Shown: positions 1 through 12,879 of the stretch, piece by piece | How the letters are laid out: every line of letters starts with the position of its first letter | How positions within the stretch are numbered: the stretch's first letter is position 1 | NCBI RefSeq assembly: GCF_921293095.1 | Contig: NC_060249.1 | Span: 85,199,907 to 85,263,906, forward strand | Length of the DNA stretch: 64,000 nucleotides | Direction of reading: 5' to 3' | From: Ischnura elegans | Lineage: Eukaryota; Arthropoda; Insecta; Odonata; Coenagrionidae | Notes under the pieces: model-generated | Seen by the model: only the letters and a program-made list of their open reading frames with translations | The model's database searches: none | What the model was told of the DNA's origin: nothing | Translations under genes and position numbers: made by a program

Positions 1-1684
1 GAAAATTCTATCAATGTATTTACAGATATTAGAAAGGAGTTTGTTAGCAATGGATATGGGGACCTATTACAAACTTTGGCACAAACATCTAAATTTCGTC
101 GTGAATATCTATATCAGGACGGATCTAATAAAAATAAAAATAGAGTCTCGGAATTTTTCAACCCCTATTATAAACGACGATAAAATAATATTGGTAAACT
201 TCCCCTTTCCTATGGCAATAAAACTAATAATTAAGTGCTAGAATATTTTCCGGTAAGGGATTCATAGAAAACGTTTTCTTCCAAGCTTCAAATTGATGCC
301 AATGCTTATTGGCAACATAATCCTATCAAATATCAGCAAATAGATTGACAGAAGTTCTATTGAGAATCAATTCTTAGCTGTGAGTGATTTTCGGGCTCAA
401 CTTCGAATCGTTCTGCGAGCGAAGTACTGCAATCCAATTGACTATTGAGAACAGTTCTCTTTTATGTACTTCATTCGCCATTATCTCTACAATAAATTAA
501 AAATAAACCATAATATTAGCGGATAAAATTGATAGCTTCAATATTAACGATGTGGATATTTTGAGCTTCCATGTATGAAGAACAAAATATTCGATTTTCT
601 ACTTTAATATTTGATGTATTTTATTTACATCCAATTTTAGATAGTTTTTTGTTTTATTGGCATGAACTTATACCCTTATTGCTGCCTGAATCAAATTAAT
701 CAAGTTTAAATAAAACTGATTAGACGGTTATCATAAAATATTGTACGTTATCGTGTCATATCAAGGGTAAGTAGTATCATAATGACAGATATTTAATTTA
801 TTTTTTTATACTTGGAAATGAATAAAATATCTTTGTTAAGCTCACATTTGTTTTTCTTACGAATTAATTATTTAACTTTCGAAAAGGACAATGTATTTGA
901 ATACCACATCATGAAATAAGCAAAAAATTCTTACTGCATCAATTTATTTGCAATTATTTTGAACATCTTGAATATTTACTAGTCAAATTCATGCGAAGTT
1001 GTCATTAATGTAGAGATTGTCCTCTACCTAGTACTCTCTCCCATTTTTTAATCGTTTCGAATTTGCAAAGCACATTTTCTAGGAAAATTCAATATAAATA
1101 ACAGTAGCATATAATAATTAACTTTAACAGTGGATGAATGAAGAGGACTTCTAACCGTAACAAAGAGGAATAGACTGGAAAAAATAGCATGAAAAATATA
1201 TTTAACATTTTGGTCAATATGTTAGAAAGGCTATTCATTCCGAATAGAATGGTACCAACTAAGCACACAAAGTCGAGCAAGAAAATATTGACTCTAATTT
1301 GTAACAAGTGATTTCAGTCACTACAGAGCATTGCCTAACTAAATAAATAACATTTGTGAGATAACATCACCTGATTACACTCTCCTTCCCGTGATATAAT
1401 TAGCAAGTCATTTTGCGCATGAGCCCGTGCGGGAAATGTTTCAGCATTAGCACAACTATCAACTTTTTCTTCTCCTTGGTTGTAATTATTCCTACACTTC
1501 TGCAGATTTCAGGGTGTAATTTATGTGGAATAATGTCCGTTTATTTTCTAATTATTATAGTTTTGTTATAATTTTTTATATTTAGTTAAGAAGATATTTG
1601 CCACATAATGAGTATTATTGCCACATAATGAGTAGAATATTGGTCGGAATAAATCAGTAGAGGTCCTTGATTCTCGCAATATGA
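1..1684. other. AT-rich stretch without recognisable gene
   Basis: I see no coding region, RNA gene or transposon end here. Short open frames at about 14-241 and 1,089-1,307 have no recognisable domain and no splice context. The only local structure is an 18-nt direct duplication (core TTGCCACATAATGAGTA) at about 1,598-1,634. Confidence 0.6.
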
Positions 1685-2035
1685 GGTATCAAAAACAGTG
1701 TGTTCGGGGGTCCAAGGGCGGGCCCCCGCAAGGATACGCTCTCGAGGACCGGGAACCAAGTCAGAGACTTATACGCCCGAGCCTCTCGAGAGGGGGAGGA
1801 CAGATAGGAACAAAGGATTAGAGGCATCGCCGCGATGAGAGCCCGACGACACCTCTAGGGGAAGGACGGGGAAGGAAGGGAGGGGACGAGGAATCCTGCA
1901 CCGTCACAAAGGCGGGCAGGTCCTACTATAAGCGAAACCAAGCAATATGCAATTAATATTCTAACGACCTTGGAGGATTATTCTATGAGGAAGAATAATC
2001 CAACGATCAAATCGTTAGATGGTATCAAAAACAGT
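1685..2035 (+). mobile_element. GC-rich SINE-like or truncated retroelement insertion with 15-bp target duplication
   Basis: The 15-mer GGTATCAAAAACAGT occurs at 1,685-1,699 and again, perfectly, at 2,021-2,035, enclosing 321 bp. The insert differs sharply in composition from its surroundings: its first two thirds are GC-rich (runs such as GGGCGGGCCCCC), while its 3' end is AT-rich. The last 58 bases (1,961-2,018) can fold into a closing stem (CTAACGA with TCGTTAG) around an inner 10-bp hairpin (GGATTATTCT with AGAATAATCC). A long perfect target duplication is what LINE-type target-primed reverse transcription leaves. A structured 3' end is typical of elements recognised by a LINE reverse transcriptase. 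I see no clear tRNA-type A and B boxes, so a tRNA-derived SINE is not supported. A 5'-truncated LINE 3' UTR is the main alternative. Confidence 0.65.
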
Positions 2036-2499
2036 ATTTTTATGAATCATGGGAAAATCGTAAATTGCACCATGAATGCTAAAACTTCCTGATTAACTGC
2101 AAATAAAGTCTTGGCGTCGCCAATTGGTGAAAATTATGGAGCTCTAATATTTAACAAAATTTTTATATTCGAGTTTTTGGTTGATACTGAAAAATAGAGG
2201 GAAATCACGCAAAAATAAATGTATATATATTTTTGAGCTCCTGTCGTCCTCAGGTCATGATGCTAAACCATATATGGAAACATAATATTGGCGTAAGAAT
2301 TCACGAATGTCAGTGAGGAATTGAAACTCGCAGCACGTGCACGTGAAGCTCAGAGCCGCACGCTCAGTCCCCTTGGCACTCAATCGATCCGTCTTCACGT
2401 CAATTTTTCACTCGACCGAGCGAAATCATGACGTATGCCGAGTGGGATAATCTTCACGGGCCGTTCAAAAATGCATCACTCCTCTTGAGTATTCACTCC

Positions 2500-2895
2500 A
2501 TGATAGCACTTGGAATCGCAAGTCGCGGGAGCATTATGTCGCGTAGCATTTTTGAGTCCATGGAGTAGGGCTCTTATCCTAAAATTAAATGCTCGGGCTG
2601 CCAAAGTGTGAAACATTATGACAGCATCGATTATTTTGTAGCATTTAGAATCTTTAATGACCAAATCCCCAAACCAGTTAGCGCGTTTTTAAGTACTGGG
2701 AATCGTAAGTTGCGGGAAAGTTTCAATTGATAAGAATTATGCCGCGTAGCATTTTAAGTTCATGGAGTAGGACACTCATCCAAAAATTAACCGTTTTGGT
2801 CTTTAAAGTGTAAAATTTTATGACAGCATCGACTATTTTCAAAATTTTAATTATTTTATTGGCATTCAAACCAGTTATCCCGCTTTAAAACGTAC
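2500..2895. repeat. Diverged tandem duplication, unit about 190 bp
   Basis: Two head-to-tail copies, about 2,500-2,695 and 2,696-2,895, share several ordered landmarks: GGAATCG(C/T)AAGT, GCGTAGCATTTT, CATGGAGTAGG, TATGACAGCATCGA and AAACCAGTTA. Small indels separate the copies, so the duplication is old. There is no coding potential. It could be the relic of a satellite array. Confidence 0.75.
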
Positions 2896-5800
2896 TTCTA
2901 TTTGTTTCTGGCTATGGTAATAATATAAATGGTACGCTATTATTAAGTGCAATGTTTTACTACATGATTTTTCTGATTTAATATAAAAATTATTTAATTT
3001 TTACAATCGCGTCACTCGAAAAATGTGTTGTTGTATTCAGGAAATGGGATTGAATGTCTATTTATTTCGTATTGACGTGAATGTGTCTCTAAATGTATGA
3101 TTTTTAAAGAATTTTAACGCAGTATCATGAAAGATGATTTGAATTTGAGTAAATTATTGGCCCCAAACATCGCTTTCACCTACCTAGGCCGACGTTTTAA
3201 GCATTTTGTAATTATTTCAAGTCTAGAGAGTTCTCGTGCTTATTCTAACTTGCATAGCAGGTGAGACCATTGCACTTCCCTTCCCTACGCCAAATCCCTA
3301 CTCAAACTTCCTCCTCAGCTATTCATCCAGCAGCAATGCATTGGGTGAAAGATGCGCTCAATTCCATTTAGCATCCAGTAAATAAGTTCATCAGCACTCT
3401 CGAATGAATCTACTTTTTTAAGAAGTAAAAAATTATTATTTTAATTTTACCTAAAATAAAATAACTAATAAAAAACGCTAAAGAAAATTATTCCTTTCCT
3501 ATAAAAAAAACAGCCTTTGTTTTGCAAAACCCTGGTGCTTCCATTCGTATTCATATAATTCTTTGTTATTAAGGTTTCCAAGCACCTGCCCCTGTTTGGT
3601 GATAGTAATTAAAAAAGTTATTTGCAAAGTTAGTTTTCTAGTTGCGCCAAAACTGGTTTTGCTCATTTTATCGATTTTTTTCATTTAATTCAAAGCCCTG
3701 TTCATTGTATGTATGGTGAATTTTAGTGCATTTTGCGACTTAAATAGGAAAGCTTTGTCGGTAATAATTTGAACGAACGAAATAAATGTCCTTGGGGAGT
3801 CTTTTGATGCCCGAATTAATAAATGCTCTGAGTAGCGCGAGTAGTCTCCTTGATTCTGCCGATTCAAATTAGTGGAGAGAGAGAGGGGAGGTGGTCCAAA
3901 AGATTAGCTGCTGATTGCCATTTGGGTAATATTCTGCGGCATCCAAGCTTATAACCGCCCCGCGCCAACTTCTAATTGAGCATTTGGAACGGGAGGGGGA
4001 ATGTAAAAGGAAAGAAATGGCGCGAATGTTGCCTCGCGATGACGGTTGAAAGTGTTCGGAGAGCATAATTGAATACCTTAGCGCTGATCGTCCTTGTGCC
4101 CCTAATGAAATTAATCCTTCGACTTCACTCCACTTTGGAGAGATCGGCGCGGAAGTTTTCCGCGTGGAAGTCGAGCGAAGGGAAGACTTGGAGGGATGAA
4201 GTCAAAGTTTGCGCGGGAGTAAGAAGAGGGTAAGCGCGGTAGGGGAAGGGGTGGAATGGGAGGTTGCGATGCACGGACAAGTTTCCCGCGCCCCCGGGAT
4301 GAGACTCGACTGGGTAGATTAGAGATGACGACTCAAACACATACATTCAAACCACCCTCAACGGAAGCTAATTTTTTTATTATTCAACCTAATGTCCCTT
4401 CAATATCGGTTTCCATCATTCGGCGTCGTCATAATTGAAAATGAATCACGTTGACGTCAATCTCGCGCATAATCCTCATTATTCTCTGTGTGCATATGCA
4501 TAATTAAAAAAAAATTCGAAGCAGCTTTATCGCATGAATAAATGTGGCATGTTTGATTCTACGAAATCGTATTGCACGTGGCTGACATTGATGGATTGAA
4601 TACCGCAAGTAAAATTGAAAATGTTAATGACGTGGTCACCGGGGGTTTAACGAAATAATATCCCCTTCGTAAAAAGACATAAGCCGACGTTCTTTTGTTT
4701 CATTATGATGATTGTTTGATTCTGGATTCCCTTTTACATTTTGTGGGTGGTTCTGTAACATATTCTTGCAAATAAAAAACATATTGCGTAAATCCATTTT
4801 ATCTTTAAAAAGCATTTGAGAAAAATTAATTTGAAATGACAGAATAATTTTGTTCCGTTAATTAATGATATAAATTTGATCGTAAAAATAATCAACCTAC
4901 TGATACGAGGCAAATTATGGATAGAAGTAGTTGTTAAGGATATCCATGATTTTTTAGCTACCCTCTCGCATTTTATATCTGAATTTCGTATTGTCAGAGA
5001 TTCAAATATTCATCATAGCTGCTATTTGGGAAATTGCTGATAGGAATTCTGTGAAAACATAATAATTTGCAAGATTCGTAGAGATGCAATACTTAGCCGT
5101 TCATGGCGAAATAATGTATTGATATAAATTATTTAAAAAATCAATTGATAGAATACCTCATTAATCCATTAATTTGTTATCTCTGTCCCAGTAACATAAA
5201 AAATTAATTGTACACGTTTATTTGATAGTTGACCCGATGCATATATTCCGAAGCACGAAATTAAGTATTACCACCAAAAATATGCTCGCCATGAGTTTGA
5301 AAAATAGGGAACATTAGTTAAACACCATCCAAAGTGCATTCACTTTAATGTAGCGGTTATCAATACTTCAGAACTTCAGAAAAAACTTCAGAAAATCAGA
5401 TTAAGGGTATTTTTTCCTTTACTATTTAAGCCCACCCATTCTCCTTCATCCCCAATTTATTTTCAATGGTGAACAATGTATTCTCCCTGTGGGAAACACT
5501 GATTTAAGACCTAAATAAAGCAAATATTCCTAATTACTCTGTTTGAATCCAGTGTAATCCCTCGCTTCGGCGACTAATGAGGTTGCGAAGCCATTTCAGT
5601 ACCAAGATCGAGTTTAGTTCAAAGCAGTAGCATTTAAAATTGTCTTCATTCATTCATTAGTACCACCGATTAGTTCCATAGTAGACAGGTACCCATTTGG
5701 CTCGAAAGTTTTTTTTCTCTCAATTGGTGAAGGTCTTTAGGGAAGGCATAACAGCCGCTCAACTGGTATTTTCCGTGACGTATGACTTATTTAAGTCTTA

Positions 5801-6780
5801 TGCCATCATCTAAAAATTTCAAGAATACATATGTTGACTAAGTAGTTATAAAACATGTTTAATTAAATATATATATACTAACTTTATCAGCATCGTCAAT
5901 GACATTTAAAAGATTAGAACCGATTTTACTATTCTTACCAAGTTGTAATTAGGCTAATGCCAAATGAACCGTAATACAGATATTCGAGTACTGATCCATT
6001 TATATGGGTACCCAGATGAGTTCTTGGCAGGTTCACCTGCACATATGTTTTAGTCTGAGTTTTTGGGTATATTAATTAATACTGAAGTAAGCGGAGGTAT
6101 TCATCCAGACCCTCGTGTTTCATTCATCAAGATAATCTAGAGCTCACGAAGACAGTTGGAAAGCCACCTCAGGTCAGAATTTACGTAGTCGTCTAGGTGT
6201 TCATGTTCTACTTAATGTTAGCATGCCCGACCAATCCCTGCACCCTATTTTTCCCCTAGTGGGTTCATTTGATCCAATATGACCATGTTTGCATATTTAA
6301 TTCACAATACTTGATTCCTTCCCAGTTGATTTATTAAATTGTTTATAAAGCGTTTGGGAGGGTAGTAGAAAATTTAATTAGACGAAAAATATTAAAATTG
6401 TAGTTGTTCAGCAATTTCTATGCTGTTATGGGAAACTAGCTTCCACAAATTTGTGAATAACTATTGCTTTTCCTCTGATGGGTTTGGGAGGTATAATGAA
6501 TTTCAATGATATCAGGTTCAAAAACATTTCTATAAAATTTTGACAAAAATCAGTAAAAATTACGCCGTTACATTGAATGCAAAGGAAAAGTATAATTGTT
6601 TCAAATAGATTTGATAGTCTGAGTCATAATTAGCCATCCGCGCATGGCAGGTATAAGTGATGAGAAAAAATAGAAAAATAATAATATCAGGCCAAAATTT
6701 TGAACAGAGGAGAACCAGACGAAATAATTAAAATTCATGAAATATGAGTCTAAAATATATTTTTCTTACAAAATAATCAA
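2896..6780. other. AT-rich intergenic stretch
   Basis: No gene or mobile element could be recognised. About 4,110-4,330 is locally GC-richer and includes short open frames on both strands, but these show no domain. The remainder is AT-rich spacer DNA. Confidence 0.5.
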
Positions 6781-6819
6781 CATAAACATTCTCTTTTGGG
6801 TCAAAAAGGAGATGCACGC

Positions 6820-7340
6820 CTAGTCGGAACCAATGGCTGTTTCTCTTAAGCGACGAAATAGCGAGGATGTTGATCTGGCGAAAGCCGCCCTCCAAACGCC
6901 GATTGGTGCATCTCCTTTTCCCTCCTTCCTCTCAGCTCAGACATCCCTTTCCCCGGGATGGCCCGCAGCAGGAGCGAAAGCATAAACTGACGGAAACCTC
7001 TCCGCATAAAAACTCTCTTCAATTATTAAGGGGCCGAAGTAAATAATACATAAATTCCGCGCCGGGGTGGAGCGCTCCCTCTCTCTCTCTTCACCGCAAA
7101 CGACCCCGGACGACCCGGGTATTCCGTCTCAGGTCCCTCTTTCCTGAGGAAGAACCCGCCCCTCCTAGCCACCGCCTCTTTCAACCGCTTCGTCAGCAAC
7201 TTTCGCGCCCTTTTCTCCCTGAAAAACCGCTCCGACCTGGTTGAGAATTTCCTCCCGTCCGAATGAGTGAGGTAGAAATCTGCACCTACGTTCCCCTAGT
7301 GCTCTCAGGGGACCTAAGCAGGTACTTATCAAAGGAAGTG
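6820..7340. other. GC-rich block, possible promoter or unmasked repeat
   Basis: Composition rises abruptly relative to the flanks, with CpG-containing runs around 7,060-7,260 and a CT microsatellite at about 7,078-7,092. An 80-codon minus-strand frame (7,165-7,407) shows no domain. I cannot tell a host regulatory region from an unclassified repeat. Confidence 0.35.
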
Positions 7341-7373
7341 TATGTGTGATCTTCTCAAATATTTTAGAACGTG

Positions 7374-7475
7374 TCCTGACTGACTGACTGATTAACTCAA
7401 TTACCAACCAAGGCCCAAACTTCTAAAATTTAGCCATGAAATTTACTGAGTGTATACCCCGACTGACTGACTGAA
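7374..7475. repeat. GACT short tandem repeats
   Basis: Two short runs of GACTGACTGACTG lie about 80 bp apart (near 7,378-7,391 and 7,461-7,474). They are simple sequence with no associated gene. Confidence 0.7.
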
Positions 7476-8099
7476 AGAATGATTTCTCCAAATTAGTCAC
7501 TTAAGTCCTTTTGAGTTGGTGTTGGCATTCTTAAATATCTGAGAATTTTCTTTTCTTGCTTGCTGACATCCATTTTCCAAAATCAACAGACAATCTTTTT
7601 AAGGTTACTTAGAGGTTTTCAATGATTATCTGTATTATTTACTAATAGAAGATAATACAGAGAACGTTTCAACTGTTTATTTTAAATTCGATGCACAATT
7701 TAAATCTAGATGATACTTAATATCTCCACAAATTAAAAATCCCTCCTTTTATCGAGAATCACATTGACGATAAAAATGGAATATATCGGCGTCGATCATT
7801 TACATTTAGCAGTGGTTATCAATCTTAATTGTGCTGAAATTCGGCAGCTTCGAATATTTTGGTTTATAAATAGCTTTTTTTCGCGAGACGTAAAAGGATT
7901 ACACAAATGCTAGGAAGGATACAGTCGTCAAACATCTCTTACGCATTCCATTTCAATTCCATTGTTTTGTAAACGGACGGTGCCCTAACCATCACTTGCC
8001 GTTTAGCATTTAAATTTCAATAGTTGTTTCTCCGTACGAATATCTTATTTTAAAAAAATACGATTTTTTAGACCTCAAAGTAGCACATGAGTTATTTGG

Positions 8100-9160
8100 A
8101 CCAAGGCCCAATTCGGCTGGCTTGATCGGGCAGAGTATTAAGGTGGTGTCGCGGTAGAATTTGGCCAATATCGCAGACAATGCTGGTGGTCCTCTATGTC
8201 AGCCGGCCCTTCTCCAAGATGGCAGCTCGCCCGCGCATTCGGTCGAATGTGGGAGCAGATAGCAAGCTTCCTAGGCCAGAGTTATAGCCACCTTGAAACC
8301 TTGTAATGACCAACCACGGAGAATAGCAGTACGTGCAAGGCTGTTCTTAGACGGGTAGGTGGCATGTTCTGCAGCGAAGCAATTGGATCTCAGGAGGTTA
8401 GATAAGCGCTGATTCTGGAAGCAAGTCAAAGGGTGCTGGTGACAGAACGTTTCCCTAGTTTATTGGTAGAGGGAAATTGTTATCTCACAGCGACATAACT
8501 TTACTGCATCGGTATTACTTAATATCGGCGGTCCCTAGCGTTTTTACCGCAACAACCTAAGTTTCATTTCAGATATACTTTAAATCTAAATAAACTATTA
8601 AAGTAAGTTTTATCACATCCGATATAGGCGCAGTTGCAACTTTATACTGATTTCATGGAATTGGGTGTTATCCTATTTCTTTTTTATTGCCTAAATCGAA
8701 AGATTATTACTACTGGAGTACGTCTTTCACGCTTTTAGATTTTTAAATGACGATATCCATTTTTTGCGATTAAAAAAAAGTAAACATTTGCAAGCGCCCG
8801 AAAATGCGACGGAGTTAAATAGTAGGAAAAGCCCGTAGGACGTCATTCTGGTTCCGGCTTCCGCTGTGTGAGGCCACCTTGGTGCGAGGCTATGAACGCC
8901 GCTACGATGCAGGCTGCTAGTAGGTAGCGCTTGGCTTAAAAAAGGATTATAATTATCCTATCAAATGAATGAAACTTTCCGACCATATGCAATTTTTATA
9001 AGAGATAATTAAAAGATGTTTCCCTGAGCTCCGTGCCACATGCATGCATTGGTAATCCCTGAAGATGTAAAACTCCTGACTACTCGTGTAGCATCTAGAT
9101 CCCTCTGGCGTCACGTGGAGTGGCATCGCATGGGCGCCAATCTGGCCGTTTTCAAATGAG
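8100..9160. other. GC-richer unclassified stretch
   Basis: Two GC-richer pieces (about 8,100-8,430 and 8,815-8,940) stand out from AT-rich flanks. Six-frame inspection gives broken frames without recognisable motifs. They may be old repeat fragments. Confidence 0.3.
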
Positions 9161-10110
9161 ATGAAAATTGACCATTAACATACGTCTAAACTGGGATTTC
9201 TAAAAGAAATAATTTGTATATTATAAATACACTAATGATGGGTAGCGAGTCGAAATCAATGCCTTTCGTTTTCTTTGATGAAGCAAACTACCCTATTGAA
9301 AATTCCTCCTTGCCACTTTTTGCTGTAAAACAATAAGAGATGTAAATTTATTCATTTTTTATCATTTCACGGATGACTGAGTGATTCATTGCTGAAGGAT
9401 AAACTAATCTTTGATCTTCATTGACTGATTGCTAGAAGGTAGTTGAAGATTAATACAAAAAAGTGCAATTGTCCCTAAAATTCAAGCTTAGCAGTTATAG
9501 CTTGCATAGCAAAGAGCTATGCAAGATTAATGACCGAATTATCATTTGATTACATTTCTCAGTACTTAGAGGAAAATTTACGATTCGCTATGGTGTAGTA
9601 TTTGTGGTTTCACTTATTTTGTTTACCATCGTGTTGAATTCAACGACTTCCATTGCATGATGTTTTTAGGACGCTTTTCATTTCATTATGGAATTTATAT
9701 TTAGATTTTATGATGTTAGCGTGATGATAGCAGTGGGAGATTAAAGCAGGAACAACACAAACGGTTCAATTAGAAGCGCGAAATTAGTGGTCAGTTTAAG
9801 GTAAAAAAAATATTTTCTCACAAAAACTCAATACAATATTACGTTGAGAGGGTGTCTCCATGCATAAAAATTATAACAAAGAAATGGTTGAATTGTTAAT
9901 GAAAGGTAATGATTAAACCATATTTATTTCGTTCAAGGAATAAATTTGATATTTTTAGTGTACACAGGGTGTTTTGAGCTAAACATTGAACCCTTTGTAT
10001 GAGAAGCAAACAGAAAAAAAATTTTAGGGAAAAATTTCGTGAAAAGAATACGATTTTAATCAAATATTAAGTAATACAATTTTATTTTTCCTTGCGTACT
10101 CGACGAGTTA
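9161..10110. other. AT-rich spacer with one short perfect hairpin
   Basis: No gene was seen. At 9,501-9,525 a 10-bp perfect stem (CTTGCATAGC with GCTATGCAAG) encloses a 5-nt loop. That is too short for an arthropod microRNA precursor, and chance is a reasonable explanation. Confidence 0.5.
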
Positions 10111-10119
10111 ATTCGGGTT

Positions 10120-10470
10120 TCATGAAGCTTTTGCAAACTATACTGGCTTCTCTCACCTTCACCTTGGTAGCCTCTCTTCAATTCACAGTAAGGCCTATTC
10201 TCTTTTATTCTATCCACAAATCCTAATTTTTTCCTTTACCAACTTTGACTACCAAGTATTGTTACCACGAAAACTTTTTAATATCCCTTTTTCCGCTTGG
10301 TACCCGCTCCATCCAAGCCCTCTTTCTCCTCCGTGTCTCATCTAGAAGCTTCATCTCCTCGTTCACCGTTTTTATCCTCCTACCCACTCACATTTTAAAA
10401 TCTTCTAGGCAATTTTTGTTCTCTTCCCTTTACATTCAATTTTCCTCTACGTAAAGCGCTACACTCCCGA
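10120..10470 (-). pseudogene. LINE (non-LTR retrotransposon) 3' remnant
   Basis: Translating the minus strand in shifting frames gives fragments of the C-terminal tail of an arthropod non-LTR reverse transcriptase. One block contains VNEEMKLLDETRRKR. A second, closer to the 3' end, reads GFVDRIKENRPYCELKRG. The second block closely resembles the one at 46,980-47,040 (FIDKMKRCRPCCELNRE), which supports a shared LINE family. Frameshifts and stops make it non-functional. The catalytic palm with the YxDD box is absent, as expected of 5'-truncated copies. The family call rests on motif memory, not a search. Confidence 0.6.
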
Positions 10471-11189
10471 TCAAGTACTTCGATAGTCTTTTCTATGAAT
10501 TCTTAAACAATGATCCCCTCGTCAGCTCTTTCCGAGATTGCTAAAAATTTGGCCCCAATTTTCAGTTATTTTGTAGCGATTCCTTGTTGAATAGCACAAT
10601 TACACATGCATAGGGTTTCATAAATAAGGTGCATACATTTTCTTAAGAAATTTACGGCTCCGAAATATCGCATGAATGAAATTTTAATCCTTCCGTATAC
10701 AATATTACACCGTTCGCGCAAATTGATGATCACAGCGCCACTCACTCATAAATTTACTCCTCATTTGTAACTCACGCGTTGCATAAAATCGCTCGTGGGT
10801 TTAAAGATTTAATTCCCAAAAGCGCTATGAATAAAACCTCACTTAATGCGAGTCAACATGAATTAAATGCCAAGTATTAAGACGAGGCGGAGTGGGAAAA
10901 TGTTCTGAAGGGAAATTTATGCGAGATATGAATATGTATTCGAGCGGCGATGAGCGGAGAGAGCGTGGTGAGGAGGAGTGAAAGAGAAAGTCAAAGGGAG
11001 AGGTATATGATTCGAGATCACTGATCTTCACGCAAGTATAGTCATAAAATAACACTATTACCTCCACCTATGAATATTTTTGGGTAATTTCTTTCTCGAC
11101 TCATTCTAGATACTTACCTAAATTCTTTTTTCTTCATCATTACCTCTTCCGGCTTTTGGTTGCGATTTGGAGGAGACAGTAGGTTTGGA

Positions 11190-11430
11190 AGGAGGGAGTA
11201 CTTAGCGGGGAGGGGATATTGGAAACAATCTTTGAGGGTAGAATATACGGTAAACAAGGAAGAGAAGGGAAGAGAAATGCATTTTTAGATAAAATGAGAG
11301 GGATTGGCCTTATAGAGAATTGTAGAGGCAAGTGCTTGAAGGAAGGGAAGGCTCCCAGAATGCTTCTTTAAGTACTCCATGGAAACCTACCTTAATCGGT
11401 CAAATACTTTAAAGAATTACCTTATCCATT
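11190..11430 (+). pseudogene. LINE 3' remnant
   Basis: A plus-strand frame contains ETIFEGRIYGKQGREGKRN followed by FLDKMRGIGLIENCRG. This is the EGR-x-GK-RGR and F(I/L)DK(M/I) arrangement found near the C terminus of many arthropod LINE reverse transcriptases. Its downstream text, TACTCCATGGAAACCTA, is nearly repeated at the 46.9-kb remnant (TACTCCATGTAAACCTA), so both appear to carry the same 3' UTR. It is truncated at the 5' side and probably inactive. Confidence 0.6.
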
Positions 11431-12500
11431 TTCTACTTTTTCCCCCTTTTCACACATCAAAAAAGAACCTATAAGCTATTCCTCTGTTGATTAGCTTGCG
11501 GTCAGGGGCGAATTAATCTATATTATTTTCCTGAAATTTTCGAAATTGCTCTTTATATAAAATTCAAATACAAGTAAATATTAAATACCTAAAATAGACC
11601 TTTCGGGGATAGATTAAAAAAAATCAAATTTGTCATCTGAATTTCAAAGTTGGTACGTGAATATTTGATTGGGGCGACAATAGCCTTATAAAATAAGGGC
11701 GAATAAGGGAAGGAGTGAAAAATTACGGAGCGGAACGATTTTATTCGTGAACTAAATAGAATAAAAAAGAAAACTGCGTGATTCGTCGAAAACATTTGCG
11801 GGCAAACTAACACACCTTTTATATTAATTAGGCACGGAGCCACAGGAGACTGGGAGATTATGAATAAGTCTTAGATTTCCTGAGCAAATAAGAACAAACA
11901 TCTTTCAGAGCAACACCCAAATATTATCACGCACGCACTATAAGACTAGGTCTGTCTGGAACTACAAATAAGAATTACCGAATGGTTAACAATGATAATT
12001 CGTTTTTCCACCGAAAAAATAAAGGGTAATGATAAATGCTTGGTCGAACGCAGGCAGAGTAATCCTTAAAAATTACACTAATTTCAGTATTTTCGTGAAG
12101 TGTAAAAGCTTATGTCCTTCCACAAAATCGGAAAAAACTAACTTTATGCAAAAAGTGGTCTATTTTTCGAGAGCTGTATATCCGGAACTGGTGCATACGT
12201 AGAGCTGGTTTAGATTTTATTTTGTTGTAAATTTATACATATGTAGAATTATAAAAAAAATACCCAATGTAATGCATATTTTTTCTAAGAAAAGGCATAC
12301 ATGTATTCAAAGTTAGTGTCGCAGTTTTTGGCCCTCCGCAGTGGTCGCATATAACTTTCGGAGTTACAAATCTGTATTTTAAATGAGGGAATTGTTCGGA
12401 CGACATGTAAAAAAAATATGAACAAAATGAATTTATGCATTATGTCCCACTTTTAAGCTTAGGAATTCAATCGTGTCAGGCGAAACATGATGGAACTCCA
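11431..12500. other. AT-rich spacer
   Basis: No gene or element could be recognised. Open frames here, for example minus 11,589-11,843, have no supporting motif. Confidence 0.5.
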
Positions 12501-12776
12501 TGATGTATCAGAAAGAAAAGACAGTGGCAGATTCCACAATTTATTAAATACTGCGACCGGTTTCAAAACATATTATCATCATCAGGCACTTGTAATAGAA
12601 ATATATCCACATATATAGTAATCAAGAGGGATGAAGGTGAAACCATCCCTCTTGACTACTACTTATGTGGAAATAATTCTATTACTAGTTCCTGATGATG
12701 ATAAGATGCTTTGATACCGGTCGCAGTATTTCATAAATTGTGGAACCTGCCACCGTCTTTCCTTTCTGATACATCT
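12501..12776. mobile_element. Foldback element with hammerhead-like cores
   Basis: Two inverted arms (about 12,501-12,632 and 12,634-12,776) pair over almost their whole length, starting from TGATGTATCAGAAAG and its complement. Each arm carries CTGATGATGA, then a variable segment, then GAAAC (GATAC in the right arm), then CGGTCGCAG. On the minus strand of the left arm the core is CTGATGA at 12,585-12,579 and GAAAC at 12,564-12,560, followed by the palindrome ACCGGT and a C. No coding capacity is seen. The ribozyme reading is inference and is treated as a finding. Confidence 0.8.
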
Positions 12777-12879
12777 TTAATTTTAGGATTCCACTGACCT
12801 TCAATGAGTAACTTGCTTTTCGTTGTTTTTTTTACCCATTCATATCTAATTTCTTTCTCAAATTCCAAGATAGAGAGTG

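Noticed and set aside
8100-8440. Ribosomal RNA fragment
   Set aside because: It is GC-rich relative to its surroundings, but I could not match any conserved rRNA core segment.
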